Assembly: GCA_026393755.1 (NCBI GenBank)
Contig: JAPKZO010000005.1
Span: 1 to 64,000, forward strand
Length of the DNA stretch: 64,000 bases
Direction of reading: 5' to 3'
Source: Acidobacteriota bacterium
GTDB lineage: Bacteria > Acidobacteriota > Vicinamibacteria > Vicinamibacterales > JAKQTR01
Positions 26,648 through 34,890 of this stretch are shown piece after piece. The position numbers and the translations under genes were made by a program. The notes below the pieces were generated by a model. It did no database searches, had not been told where the DNA came from, and worked only from the letters and a program-made list of their open reading frames with translations. Every line of letters begins with the position of its first letter. Within the stretch, counting starts at the first letter, position 1.

Positions 26648-26667
26648 GGGCGCGATGAATCGCGCCC
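26648..26667. repeat. GGGCGCGAT inverted repeat between convergent genes
   Basis: A perfect 9-bp inverted repeat GGGCGCGAT-GA-ATCGCGCCC fills the 44-bp space between two convergent genes. It could act as a terminator hairpin for both strands, although no T-run follows. Its form also resembles dispersed REP-like repeats. Confidence 0.5.
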
Positions 26668-28299
26668 CTACTTCCCCGGCTTCGACAGCGTCGGATACGC
26701 CACGCCCAACTGCTCGAGGTACGTCTTGTACTTTGACGGGTCGAAGTAGAACGCCTTCATTTTTTCGCGGTACTGCTCCATGATTCTCGAGTTGAGGAAC
26801 GTCGCCGGCTTGTCCTGCGGCCGCAGAAGTGGAATGTACTTCTGGTCCTTGGTCTGAACCGTGTTGTAGTACTCCCATGCCTGCTGGATGATCGCCGGTT
26901 TCAGTAGGAGGTCAATCATCGTCAGCGCGTGGACCTTCGCCCCGGCGGTCGATCCCTTGTGCGCGATCGGCGTGGCCATGGCGATGCCGCTCGACCAGTG
27001 GTGGCCCGTGGTGCCGGGAATATTGGCGGGGTAGCGAAGCGTAATGGTGGGCACGGTCCACGAGACGTCACCGATGTCGTCAGACCCGCCGCCCCGTTTG
27101 TCCTCTTCCCTGATCGGCTCGCCGAATCTGCCGACCGCCGTCTCGAGTCCGCGCTCGGGCTGCTTCAGTTCGCGCTGCACCGCCTTGGCGAACTGCTGAT
27201 CGGCCTCATCCCACGCCGGCATGCCGACCTGCTTGATATTGGCGTAGGTCGTCTCGGCCACGACCTTGTTGAAGTGTTGGGGCCACGCGGCGCCCAGCAC
27301 GCGCGAGGTGACGGTCGTATCCGTCATCATCGCGGCCGCGTCGGCCATCCTGTTGCCGATGTCCCACATTTCCTTGATGTGCGGATAGTCGGTCTCGCGG
27401 AAGTAGTACCAGACTGACGCGGTTCCCGGGACGACGTTGGGCTGATCGCCGCCGTCGGTGATCACATAGTGCGACCGCTGCTGAATGCGCAGGTGCTCGC
27501 GGCGGAAGTTCCAGCCCACGTCCATCAATTCGACCGCATCGAGGGCGCTGCGGCCCCGCCACGGCATGCCGGCGCTATGAGCCGTCTGTCCCTTGAACTG
27601 ATACTCGACCGACACGAGGCCGTTGCCGGCGTCCGACCCCCACGACACGCCCATGTTGTTCGACACGTGCGAGAAGAGGACGACGTCGACGTTCTTGAAG
27701 AGTCCGTCGCGCACATAGAACGCCTTGGCGGCTACGAGTTCCTCGGCCACGCCGGGCCAGATGATGAGGGTGCCCGACAGTTTCTCGCGCTCCATGATCT
27801 GCTTCACGGCCAGCGCCGCCGTGATATTCAAGGGCACGCCCGAATTGTGACCCTCACCGTGTCCAGGTGCGCCCTCCACCAGGGCTTCGTGCCACGGAAC
27901 GCCCGGCTTCTGATTGGTCTGCGGCAGGCTGTCGATATCCGACCCGAGCGCGATCACGGGCTTGCCCGATCCCCAGGTCGCGGTCCACGCGGTGGGAATG
28001 CCCGCCACGCCTTCCTGAATCACGAACCCGGCCTGCCGCAGGACGCCCTTCAGATACCGGGACGTCTCGATCTCCTGGAACCCCAGCTCGCCGTAGCTGT
28101 ACAGCTGATCGATCATCTGTTGTGTCAGCACCGCCGAACGGTCGACTGCGGCGATGGCCTGCTGCTTGAGTGCCTGCACGCGCACCTCGACGGGATCGAC
28201 GGCGGGCTTCTTGGCGGCCTGCTGCGGGGCGGCGCCGACCAAGCCCGGGCCGAGGCTAAGACACAGCACGGTGAAGGCAATCCGGTTGGCTCTGAACAT
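26668..28299 (-). CDS. Exported M20 family amidohydrolase (AbgB-like)
   Basis: A 543-residue metal-dependent hydrolase of the M20/amidohydrolase type, nearest in style to p-aminobenzoyl-glutamate hydrolase subunit AbgB. A signal peptide (MFRANRIAFTVLCLSLGPGL, then VGAA) precedes the catalytic domain with ALGSDIDSLPQ, GEGHNSGVPLNI and the VAEELVAAKAF Glu pair. The dimerisation domain contains GQTAHSAGMPWRGRSALDAV. The frame is open upstream, but ATG at 28299 has GAGGAG ahead and begins the signal peptide. Natural substrate unknown. Confidence 0.88.
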   Translation of the reverse strand: MFRANRIAFTVLCLSLGPGLVGAAPQQAAKKPAVDPVEVRVQALKQQAIAAVDRSAVLTQQMIDQLYSYGELGFQEIETSRYLKGVLRQAGFVIQEGVAGIPTAWTATWGSGKPVIALGSDIDSLPQTNQKPGVPWHEALVEGAPGHGEGHNSGVPLNITAALAVKQIMEREKLSGTLIIWPGVAEELVAAKAFYVRDGLFKNVDVVLFSHVSNNMGVSWGSDAGNGLVSVEYQFKGQTAHSAGMPWRGRSALDAVELMDVGWNFRREHLRIQQRSHYVITDGGDQPNVVPGTASVWYYFRETDYPHIKEMWDIGNRMADAAAMMTDTTVTSRVLGAAWPQHFNKVVAETTYANIKQVGMPAWDEADQQFAKAVQRELKQPERGLETAVGRFGEPIREEDKRGGGSDDIGDVSWTVPTITLRYPANIPGTTGHHWSSGIAMATPIAHKGSTAGAKVHALTMIDLLLKPAIIQQAWEYYNTVQTKDQKYIPLLRPQDKPATFLNSRIMEQYREKMKAFYFDPSKYKTYLEQLGVAYPTLSKPGK

Positions 28300-28414
28300 T
28301 CTGCGCTCCTCGGGTCTGGCCGCGTCTGTTGATCGCTGCGGCGGGATGGTTCGGGGTTCCCAATCGCGGCAGTAGTCTACTCCAGCCCGGAAGTATCCGT
28401 AACCGTGCCTGCGA

Positions 28415-28420
28415 TAGACT
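28415..28420 (+). promoter_or_regulatory. Possible -10 box of the YheT-like gene
   Basis: TAGACT ends 8 nt before the ATG at 28429. An AAGG sits between them and could serve as a ribosome site if transcription starts further upstream, so the leaderless reading is less certain here. Confidence 0.35.
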
Positions 28421-28428
28421 AAGGTCTG

Positions 28429-29409
28429 ATGCAGGACTTTGACCCACCGCGCTGGCTGCGCGGCGGCCACCGGATGACCCTCTACGCGTGGGCCCGAGAC
28501 CGTCACTTTCCAGACTTGCCGCCCGCAGTGCCCCGTCTCTTCGACGTGGAGCCCCGAACTCGCGTCCTCGCGCACTGCCACTGGCAGGACGATCCGCGGA
28601 CCCACCCGACGCTGGTTGCGCTGCACGGACTCGAGGGATCGAGCGATTCACACTACATGCTCGGCATCGCTGACAAGGCGCTTCGACGCGGCTTCAATGT
28701 CATCCGTCTCAATCAGCGCAACTGCGGCGGGACCGAGCATCTGTGCGAGGGTCTGTACCATTCCGGCCTCACCGCGGATGTGGCGGCGGTGTTGACGGAG
28801 CTGGCCGACGCCGACGGCCTTCCGTCGATGGCGGTCGCCGGCTATTCGCTCGGCGGCAATCTTGCGCTGCGCCTCGCCGGCCTGCTTGGCGACAACGCGC
28901 CGGCCTGGCTCCGGGCGATCTGCGCCGTCTCCCCCACCCTCGAACTCGGCGCCTGCATGGACGCGATGGAGCGGATCAGGAACCGCCTCTACGAGTGGGA
29001 CTTCATGCGCAGTCTCCGCCGGAGAATTCGCCGAAAGGCCCTCATGCACCCGGGATCCTACGACGTCACCGGACTCTGGCGAATCCGGAGCATCAGGGCC
29101 TTTGACGATCGGTTTACCGCACCGCACTACGGGTTCAAGGACGCGGCTGACTACTACTACCGCGCGGCGTCCATGCGCGTGGTGGACCAGATCCGCGTTC
29201 CCGCGCTCATCGTGGCCGCCGAGGATGATCCGTTCATTCCGGTCGAACCGTTTCGCGATCCGAAGGTCACCGGCAATCCTCACATCGCACTGCGGATCAC
29301 CCGCCACGGCGGACATTGCGGTTACATCGAAAACGCGAACGACGGGTACGACGGCTACTGGGCCGAACAGCAGGTTGTTGAGTTCGCCGCGGCGCACACG
29401 GGGATGTAA
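28429..29409 (+). CDS. YheT family alpha/beta hydrolase
   Basis: A 326-residue alpha/beta hydrolase of the YheT/EMB8 type. FDPPRWLRGGHRMTLY at the N-terminus, TLVALHGLEGSSDSHYM around the oxyanion loop, NQRNCGGTEHL and the nucleophile elbow GYSLGG all match. The acid is probably Asp in AEDDPFIP and the histidine lies in RHGGHCGYIE. The physiological substrate of the family is not clear; esters or lipids are likely. Confidence 0.92.
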   Translation: MQDFDPPRWLRGGHRMTLYAWARDRHFPDLPPAVPRLFDVEPRTRVLAHCHWQDDPRTHPTLVALHGLEGSSDSHYMLGIADKALRRGFNVIRLNQRNCGGTEHLCEGLYHSGLTADVAAVLTELADADGLPSMAVAGYSLGGNLALRLAGLLGDNAPAWLRAICAVSPTLELGACMDAMERIRNRLYEWDFMRSLRRRIRRKALMHPGSYDVTGLWRIRSIRAFDDRFTAPHYGFKDAADYYYRAASMRVVDQIRVPALIVAAEDDPFIPVEPFRDPKVTGNPHIALRITRHGGHCGYIENANDGYDGYWAEQQVVEFAAAHTGM

Positions 29410-29428
29410 CGGGTCCGCGGACAGGGAG

Positions 29429-29554
29429 AACAGCGGCCACAAGCTCCCGACGGTGCTGATGGACCCCCAGGGCATACTTGTGAAAACATACACGGGTAAT
29501 GACTGGTCCCCTGACACGGTCGTCAGGGATGTAGAGGCACTCATCAAGCAGCCC
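29429..29554 (+). pseudogene. Relic of the C-terminal end of a SCO1/SenC-type thioredoxin-fold protein
   Basis: The reading frame here encodes NSGHKLPTVLMDPQGILVKT followed by YTGNDWSPDTVVRDVEALI. This matches the last strands and helix of SCO1/SenC copper chaperones, where a histidine is followed by a TxxxDxxG strand and a GNxWxP turn. The CxxxC motif and the rest of the domain are missing, and no start codon or ribosome site precedes the fragment. It sits in the 221 bp between the YheT-like gene and iorA. It looks like the remains of a deleted gene. Confidence 0.6.
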
Positions 29555-29630
29555 CGCCCCGGCACCCGGCGGCGCACGATTCGCGTCCGGGAGTCCCCCA
29601 ACGCCCCAGACCCGTGCGCAGGAGTTCCCC

Positions 29631-31244
29631 ATGAGTGAGACGGTCCTGCTCGGCGACGAAGCTGTCGCGCTCGGCGCGGTTCATGCCGGCCTGACGGCCG
29701 CGTACGCGTATCCTGGCACGCCGTCGACCGAGATCACGGAATACCTGATCCGGTATCGGCGGAAGCACGGGACGCCGATTGCCCAGTGGTGCGCCAACGA
29801 GAAGACGGCGTACGAGGAAGCCCTTGGCGTGTCGTTTGCCGGACGGCGCGCGCTGGTCTCGATGAAGCACGTCGGGTTGAACGTGGCGGCCGACCCGTTC
29901 ATGAATTCGGCGCTCATCACCATCAACGGCGGCCTGGTCCTGGCCGTCGCCGACGATCCGGGCATGCACAGTTCGCAGAACGAGCAGGACAGCCGTCTGT
30001 TCGCCGACTTCGCCCGCGTGATCTGCCTGGAACCCTCGTCTCATCAACAGGCGTACGACATGACGCGCGAGGCGTTCGATCTGTCGGAGCGTTTTCAGAT
30101 TCCCATCATGATCCGGCTCGTGACACGGCTCGCCCACAGCCGAGGCAACGTCACGACTGCCGAACCGCGGCCTGAGAATCCCGTGGCGAAGTCCGCCACG
30201 CCGGCCTCGTGGATCCTGCTGCCGGCAAACGCGCGGCGGCAGTGGCGGGCGCTGCTCGAGCGGCAGCCGGAGATGCGACGCTACACCGCATCGTGTCCTC
30301 ACAACACCGTGACGGGTGCCGATTCCCCTGCGCCGTTCGGGGTCATCACGACAGGGCTGGCCCGCAACTACTACATCGAGAATATCGAGGACCTTGGCGT
30401 GGCGCCTCCGCATCTGCACGTGGGCGCCTACCCGTTCCCCGCCGACATGATCCGCAAGTTTGTCGGCGGTCTCCGGCGAGTTCTCGTGCTCGAAGAGGGG
30501 TATCCGTATCTGGAGCGGGCGCTGCGCGGCGTCCTCCCGCCGAATGTCGACATCGAGGGCCGCGAATCCGGGCATGTGCCGCCGGACGGCGAACTGAATC
30601 CGGATATCGTGCGCGCGTCGCTCGGCCTCAAGTCCCGGCCGGGGCTTACGATCGAAGGGCTGACGCTGCCGCCCCGGCCTCCGCAGTTGTGCGCGGGCTG
30701 TCCGCACGGCGACAGTTTTCACGCCGTGACGGCCGCGCTGGCCGGGTTCCCCGATGCGGTCGTGACCTCGGACATCGGGTGCTACACCCTCGGGGCGCTG
30801 CCGCCCTATAACGCCATTCAGTCGTGTGTCTGCATGGGCGCATCGGTCGGGATGGCCAAGGGCGCCGCCGAAGCGGGGCTGCATCCCGTGGTCGCGGTCA
30901 TTGGCGACAGCACGTTCCTCCACTCTGGCGTGACGCCGCTGCTCGACGCGATTACCGAAGATACGCCGATGACGCTGCTCATCCTCGACAACAAGACCGT
31001 CGGGATGACGGGTGGCCAGCCGACGATCCGGCCGTCGTCCCAGCTGGAGGATCTGGTCCGAGGACTGGGCGTTCCGGCCGATCATCTGCACGTGCTCGAT
31101 GCGCATCCGCGCCACGACGCCCACAACACGGCGGTGCTGCGACGCGAGGTCGAGCACCGCGGGCTGTCCGTGATCATCGCCGTGCGCGAATGCCTCGAAA
31201 CGATCAAGCGCGGGAAGCAGGAGCAGGTGGCCGCACGTGCGTAG
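29631..31244 (+). CDS. iorA: Indolepyruvate:ferredoxin oxidoreductase alpha subunit, lacking the ferredoxin domain
   Basis: A 537-residue TPP-dependent 2-oxoacid oxidoreductase subunit. The N-terminal pyrimidine-binding domain has AAYAYPGTPSTEITEYL, the central part QLCAGCPHGDSFHAVTAAL, and the TPP/Mg site VIGDSTFLHSGVTPLLDAI and LDNKTVGMTGGQPT. Usual IorA proteins end in a domain with two [4Fe-4S] clusters; here the protein stops after LSVIIAVRECLETIKRGKQE, so that domain is missing. It converts aryl pyruvates to aryl-acetyl-CoA with IorB. It is followed by iorB and an ADP-forming CoA ligase. Confidence 0.92.
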   Translation: MSETVLLGDEAVALGAVHAGLTAAYAYPGTPSTEITEYLIRYRRKHGTPIAQWCANEKTAYEEALGVSFAGRRALVSMKHVGLNVAADPFMNSALITINGGLVLAVADDPGMHSSQNEQDSRLFADFARVICLEPSSHQQAYDMTREAFDLSERFQIPIMIRLVTRLAHSRGNVTTAEPRPENPVAKSATPASWILLPANARRQWRALLERQPEMRRYTASCPHNTVTGADSPAPFGVITTGLARNYYIENIEDLGVAPPHLHVGAYPFPADMIRKFVGGLRRVLVLEEGYPYLERALRGVLPPNVDIEGRESGHVPPDGELNPDIVRASLGLKSRPGLTIEGLTLPPRPPQLCAGCPHGDSFHAVTAALAGFPDAVVTSDIGCYTLGALPPYNAIQSCVCMGASVGMAKGAAEAGLHPVVAVIGDSTFLHSGVTPLLDAITEDTPMTLLILDNKTVGMTGGQPTIRPSSQLEDLVRGLGVPADHLHVLDAHPRHDAHNTAVLRREVEHRGLSVIIAVRECLETIKRGKQEQVAARA

Positions 31245-31279
31245 CCGCTCGAGCGGGTTGAGGCTCTGAGGGCGCCATC

Positions 31280-31858
31280 ATGAAGTTCGACATCATCCTT
31301 GCGGGCGTCGGCGGACAGGGTGTGCTGTCGGTTTCGGCGATTATTGCGTCGAGCGCCATGCACGAGGGATTGTCGGTGAAGCAGTCCGAGGTGCATGGCA
31401 TGTCGCAGCGCGGCGGCGAAGTCCAGGCCAACCTGCGGCTCTCCGACAAGCCGATCGCGAGCGACCTGATTCCGCGGGGCACCGCATCGCTCGTACTCAG
31501 CATGGAGCCGCTCGAGAGCCTCCGGTACCTGCCCTATCTGTCACCGACGGGCACGGTGCTGACCTCGACCGATGCGGTCGCCAACTTCGCGAACTACCCC
31601 GACCTGGAGGGTCTGCTGGCCCGGATCAGAACATTGCCGCGCGCAATCCTGATCGACGCCGAACGGCTCGCGCGGCAGGCCGGGTCGGCGCGCGCCACCA
31701 ACATGGTGATGATCGGCGCCGCCTCCAGCCTGCTGCCGGTCACACTGGAGACGATTGAACACTTCGTCGGCACGCTGTTCGCGGCGAAGGGAGCCAGGGT
31801 CGTCGAAACCAACCTCAAGGCGCTGGCGGCGGGGCGTGAAGCCGCCGTCGGCCGGTAG
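31280..31858 (+). CDS. iorB: Indolepyruvate:ferredoxin oxidoreductase beta subunit
   Basis: A 192-residue gamma-type domain protein. MKFDIILAGVGGQGVLSVSA and QSEVHGMSQRGGEVQANLRL are the standard IorB signatures, contributing the CoA-binding part of the enzyme. Length is normal. It lies 35 nt after iorA and 15 nt before the CoA-ligase gene, so the three are probably one transcript. Confidence 0.93.
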   Translation: MKFDIILAGVGGQGVLSVSAIIASSAMHEGLSVKQSEVHGMSQRGGEVQANLRLSDKPIASDLIPRGTASLVLSMEPLESLRYLPYLSPTGTVLTSTDAVANFANYPDLEGLLARIRTLPRAILIDAERLARQAGSARATNMVMIGAASSLLPVTLETIEHFVGTLFAAKGARVVETNLKALAAGREAAVGR

Positions 31859-31873
31859 TCTGGTGTCCCGCCA

Positions 31874-34114
31874 ATGAACATCGCGCTCATCGAGACCGCG
31901 TTCGAGACGGCGCGCCGCAACGGCCGCAGCGCCCTGATCGAAACAGAAGGACTGCAGTGTCTCGCGGCCCTCGGCCTGCCGGCACCCGCGCACGTCTTTG
32001 TCGGGTCCGCCGCGGACGTTACGCCGGCGGCGCTTGATCGGCTGCCCGGCGAGCAGGTGGTGATCAAGGTCGTCTCGCCGCACATCCTGCACAAGAGCGA
32101 CGTCGGCGGCGTGGCCATCGTCGCCAAAACGGTGGCGACGGTCGCCGCCACGATTACGGACATGGACGCCCGGCTGGGCACCGACGGCGTCGTCGGCTAC
32201 ACCATCAGCGAGTTCGTGGCGCACGCCACCGGCCTGGGGAACGAGTTCCTCGTCGGCCTCCGCTGGAACGAAGACGCGGGTCCTGTCGTGACAATCGGAG
32301 CCGGAGGCATCTACACGGAGTTTCTGGCAGACCACTTCAAGGTGGGCCGGGATGTCGCCATCCTGTCGCCGGAGCTGTCCACACTTGACACGGTGCGACA
32401 GGCGCTGGAGCGCGTGGCCGTCGTTCAGTTGGCGACGCGTCCACTGCGTGGCCAGCCCGCCAGGATCGGGATGGAGGCCATCACAGGCGTCGCGCTGACG
32501 TTTCTGGACCTGGCGCGCGCGTTCGGTGACCAGATCGCGGAGTGCGAGGTCAATCCGTTCGTCCGCGCCGCTGACGGGCGTCTGGTGGCGCTCGACGTCC
32601 TGGTCACGTTGCGCGACCCGGCACAGAGGGCTGGCACCGGGGCGCCGCCCCGCCCGCTCGCGAAGCTGAAGCACCTGCTCGAACCACGGACGGCCGCCAT
32701 TATGGGCGTGTCCGAACGGCTGAATCCCGGCCACATCATCGTCAACAACCTCCTCCGCGAGGGATTCGACCGGGACCATATCTTCATCATCAAACCCGGA
32801 AGCGAACGGCTCGAAGGATGCCGGTGCGTCGCCGACATCGCGTCACTGCCAGAGCGGGTGGACATGTTCGTCATGTGCATCGACGCGGCGCGGGCGTCGC
32901 TGGCGCTGGTCGAGATTATCGAGCGGCAGGCGGCCGAGAGCGTCGTGCTGATTCCCGGCGGGCTCGAAGAGAAAGCGGGCAGTGAAGCGATCGTACGCCG
33001 GATGCGCGACGCGCTGATCAACGCGCGACAGAGCCTCTGGGGCGGGCCGATCATCAACGGCGGCAACTGTCTCGGCATCCGGTCGATGCCGGGCCGGTAC
33101 GACACGACGTTCATTCCCGAATACAAGCTGCCCGTGCCGACGGGCGCGCCGTCGCGCCTCGCCGTGATTTCCCAGAGCGGCGCATTCGCGGTCGCCCGCG
33201 CCAGCAAGCTGGCGACGCTCAACCCGAAGTACTCCATCACGCTCGGCAATCAGATGGATCTGACGGTGGGCGACTACCTGGCGTATCTCAAAGATGATGA
33301 CGGCATCGATGTCTTTGCCGTGTATGTCGAGGGGTTCCGGCCGCTCGACATGCTGCCGTTCCTGAAAGCCGCCCGGGCCATCGTGGACTCGGGTCGGACC
33401 GTGGTGCTGTATCGGGCGGGCCGGACACCAGCCGGCGCGAAGGCCTCGGCCAGCCACACTGCGTCGATCGCCGGCGATTACGCGGTGACCGTGGCACTGG
33501 CAAGACAGGCCGGCGTGATCGTGGCCGACTCACTCGCAGATTTCGACGACCTCACGCAGATGTTCACGCTGCTGGGCACCGCGCCTCTCACCGGTTGGAA
33601 CCTTGCCGCCGTCTCCAACGCCGGGTTCGAATGCGTGGCGATCGCCGACAACCTGGGATCGTTTCAACTCCCGCCGTACGCTCCGGCCACTGAGCGCGCC
33701 TTCGGCGAGATCCTCGCGAGAAGCCGCATCGATCAGGTCGTCGACATTCACAACCCAATCGACCTCACGCCGATCATGGGTGACGCGGCGTACGCCGAGG
33801 TCGTGGAGGCGGCGCTCGACGATGAGACGTTTGATGCGGCCGTCGTCGGCTGCGTGCCGATGACGGGCGCCCTCAATTCGCTGCCCGCGGGCGACGGCCA
33901 TCGGGAGGACTTTCTCCGGCCGGACAGTATCGTCGGCCGCCTCGCCGGCATGCGCGACAGGAACGGCAAGCCATGGATTGCCGTTGTCGACGCCGGGGCG
34001 CTCTACGACGCGATGGCGGCGCACCTGAACGCGGCGGGCATTCCGACGTTTCGCACGGCCGACCGCGCAATGCGGTTGTTCAACGTATACTGCGGAGCGA
34101 GGATGACGGGGTAG
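31874..34114 (+). CDS. ADP-forming acyl/aryl-acetyl-CoA synthetase, fused beta-alpha
   Basis: A 746-residue NDP-forming acyl-CoA synthetase. The ATP-grasp (beta) domain comes first (about 1-240; VVIKVVSPHILHKSDVGGVA), then the CoA-binding and ligase (alpha) domains (VVLIPGGLEEKAGSEA, AVISQSGAFAVARASK, KASASHTASIAGDY). H in SHTAS is probably the phosphorylated histidine. In archaea this enzyme turns aryl-acetyl-CoA from IorAB into the free acid with ATP formation, which fits its place here. The order of domains is the reverse of the more common alpha-beta fusion. Substrate specificity is inferred from context. Confidence 0.9.
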   Translation: MNIALIETAFETARRNGRSALIETEGLQCLAALGLPAPAHVFVGSAADVTPAALDRLPGEQVVIKVVSPHILHKSDVGGVAIVAKTVATVAATITDMDARLGTDGVVGYTISEFVAHATGLGNEFLVGLRWNEDAGPVVTIGAGGIYTEFLADHFKVGRDVAILSPELSTLDTVRQALERVAVVQLATRPLRGQPARIGMEAITGVALTFLDLARAFGDQIAECEVNPFVRAADGRLVALDVLVTLRDPAQRAGTGAPPRPLAKLKHLLEPRTAAIMGVSERLNPGHIIVNNLLREGFDRDHIFIIKPGSERLEGCRCVADIASLPERVDMFVMCIDAARASLALVEIIERQAAESVVLIPGGLEEKAGSEAIVRRMRDALINARQSLWGGPIINGGNCLGIRSMPGRYDTTFIPEYKLPVPTGAPSRLAVISQSGAFAVARASKLATLNPKYSITLGNQMDLTVGDYLAYLKDDDGIDVFAVYVEGFRPLDMLPFLKAARAIVDSGRTVVLYRAGRTPAGAKASASHTASIAGDYAVTVALARQAGVIVADSLADFDDLTQMFTLLGTAPLTGWNLAAVSNAGFECVAIADNLGSFQLPPYAPATERAFGEILARSRIDQVVDIHNPIDLTPIMGDAAYAEVVEAALDDETFDAAVVGCVPMTGALNSLPAGDGHREDFLRPDSIVGRLAGMRDRNGKPWIAVVDAGALYDAMAAHLNAAGIPTFRTADRAMRLFNVYCGARMTG

Positions 34115-34120
34115 GAAAGC

Positions 34121-34816
34121 ATGCCCCCTTCCCCCGCGGACTTCAGTGCCCAGGAACGCCGCCTCATCCGCCAATTGCGGACGCCGCGACTGGTGCAGGG
34201 GTTTCTCAACTCGCTGCCGTACAACAATGAAGCCAGGCCGCTCGGCGAGACGCTCAGAAGCTTCCGGGGCGTCGTCCGGCACCGCACAGCGCACTGCCTC
34301 GAAGCCGCGCTCGCCGCGGCCGTCATTCTCGAGCAGCATGGGTATCCACCGCTCGTGCTGAGTTTCGAGTCGGTCGACAAGCTCGATCACGTGCTGTTCG
34401 TCTACCGGCATCGCGGTCGGTGGGGGTCGGTCGCCCGGTCTCGCGATCCGGGGCTGCACGGGCGCAAGCCCGTCTTCCGGACGGCGCGGGCGCTGGCGCA
34501 GAGTTACTTCGAGTCGTACATCGATTTCACCGGCTGCGTGACGGCGTTTGCCGTGGCGGACCTGCGGACGACACTCGACGGATACGACTGGCGGCTGTCC
34601 GAGAAGAACGTCTGGAAGGCCGAGCAGATGCTCATCGACTACCCGCACACCGCGCTGCCGTATGATCGCAGGCGCGAACGGCGTCTCCGGGCACGCTACA
34701 AGGCGTTTCGCGCGCGGTATCCCGACCGGAAGCCCCTCGATTACCCGGGCTGTGAGAAGTGGACGGCGTTGCCGGCGCCCTATACGCGGCGCGGCTACTT
34801 CCGGCCTTGGGTGTGA
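34121..34816 (+). CDS. Transglutaminase-like cysteine protein, function unknown
   Basis: A 231-residue soluble protein with a papain/transglutaminase-like layout. Candidate catalytic residues are C59 in HRTAHCLEAALAAAVIL, H90 in DKLDHVLFVYRHRGRWGSVA and D109 in RSRDPGLHGR, in the right order and spacing. Neither signal peptide nor membrane segment is visible. It starts 6 nt after the CoA-synthetase gene and is probably in its operon. It could be a protease, amidase or an inactive relative; I do not know its role. Confidence 0.7.
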   Translation: MPPSPADFSAQERRLIRQLRTPRLVQGFLNSLPYNNEARPLGETLRSFRGVVRHRTAHCLEAALAAAVILEQHGYPPLVLSFESVDKLDHVLFVYRHRGRWGSVARSRDPGLHGRKPVFRTARALAQSYFESYIDFTGCVTAFAVADLRTTLDGYDWRLSEKNVWKAEQMLIDYPHTALPYDRRRERRLRARYKAFRARYPDRKPLDYPGCEKWTALPAPYTRRGYFRPWV

Positions 34817-34826
34817 TCGGCGAACC

Positions 34827-34884
34827 ATCACTCCCGGAGTGATCGTCGTCGGGATTCCTGGTGCGGACATTCACTCCGGAGTGA
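34827..34884. repeat. Two near-identical palindromes between convergent genes
   Basis: ATCACTCC-C-GGAGTGAT (34827-34843) and the perfect 14-bp palindrome TCACTCCGGAGTGA (34871-34884) lie 27 bp apart in the 74-bp space between two convergent genes. They differ by one central base. They may form terminator hairpins or a site for a dimeric protein. A weaker relative (ATCACTCCGGGAGT) ends the hydA/glgX junction at 16957-16970. Confidence 0.5.
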
Positions 34885-34890
34885 TCTTCC

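Noticed and set aside
29631-31244. 2-oxoglutarate or pyruvate ferredoxin oxidoreductase instead of IorA
   Set aside because: The order of domains and the paired IorB signature GVGGQGVLSVSA with QSEVHGMSQRGG fit the indolepyruvate type better.
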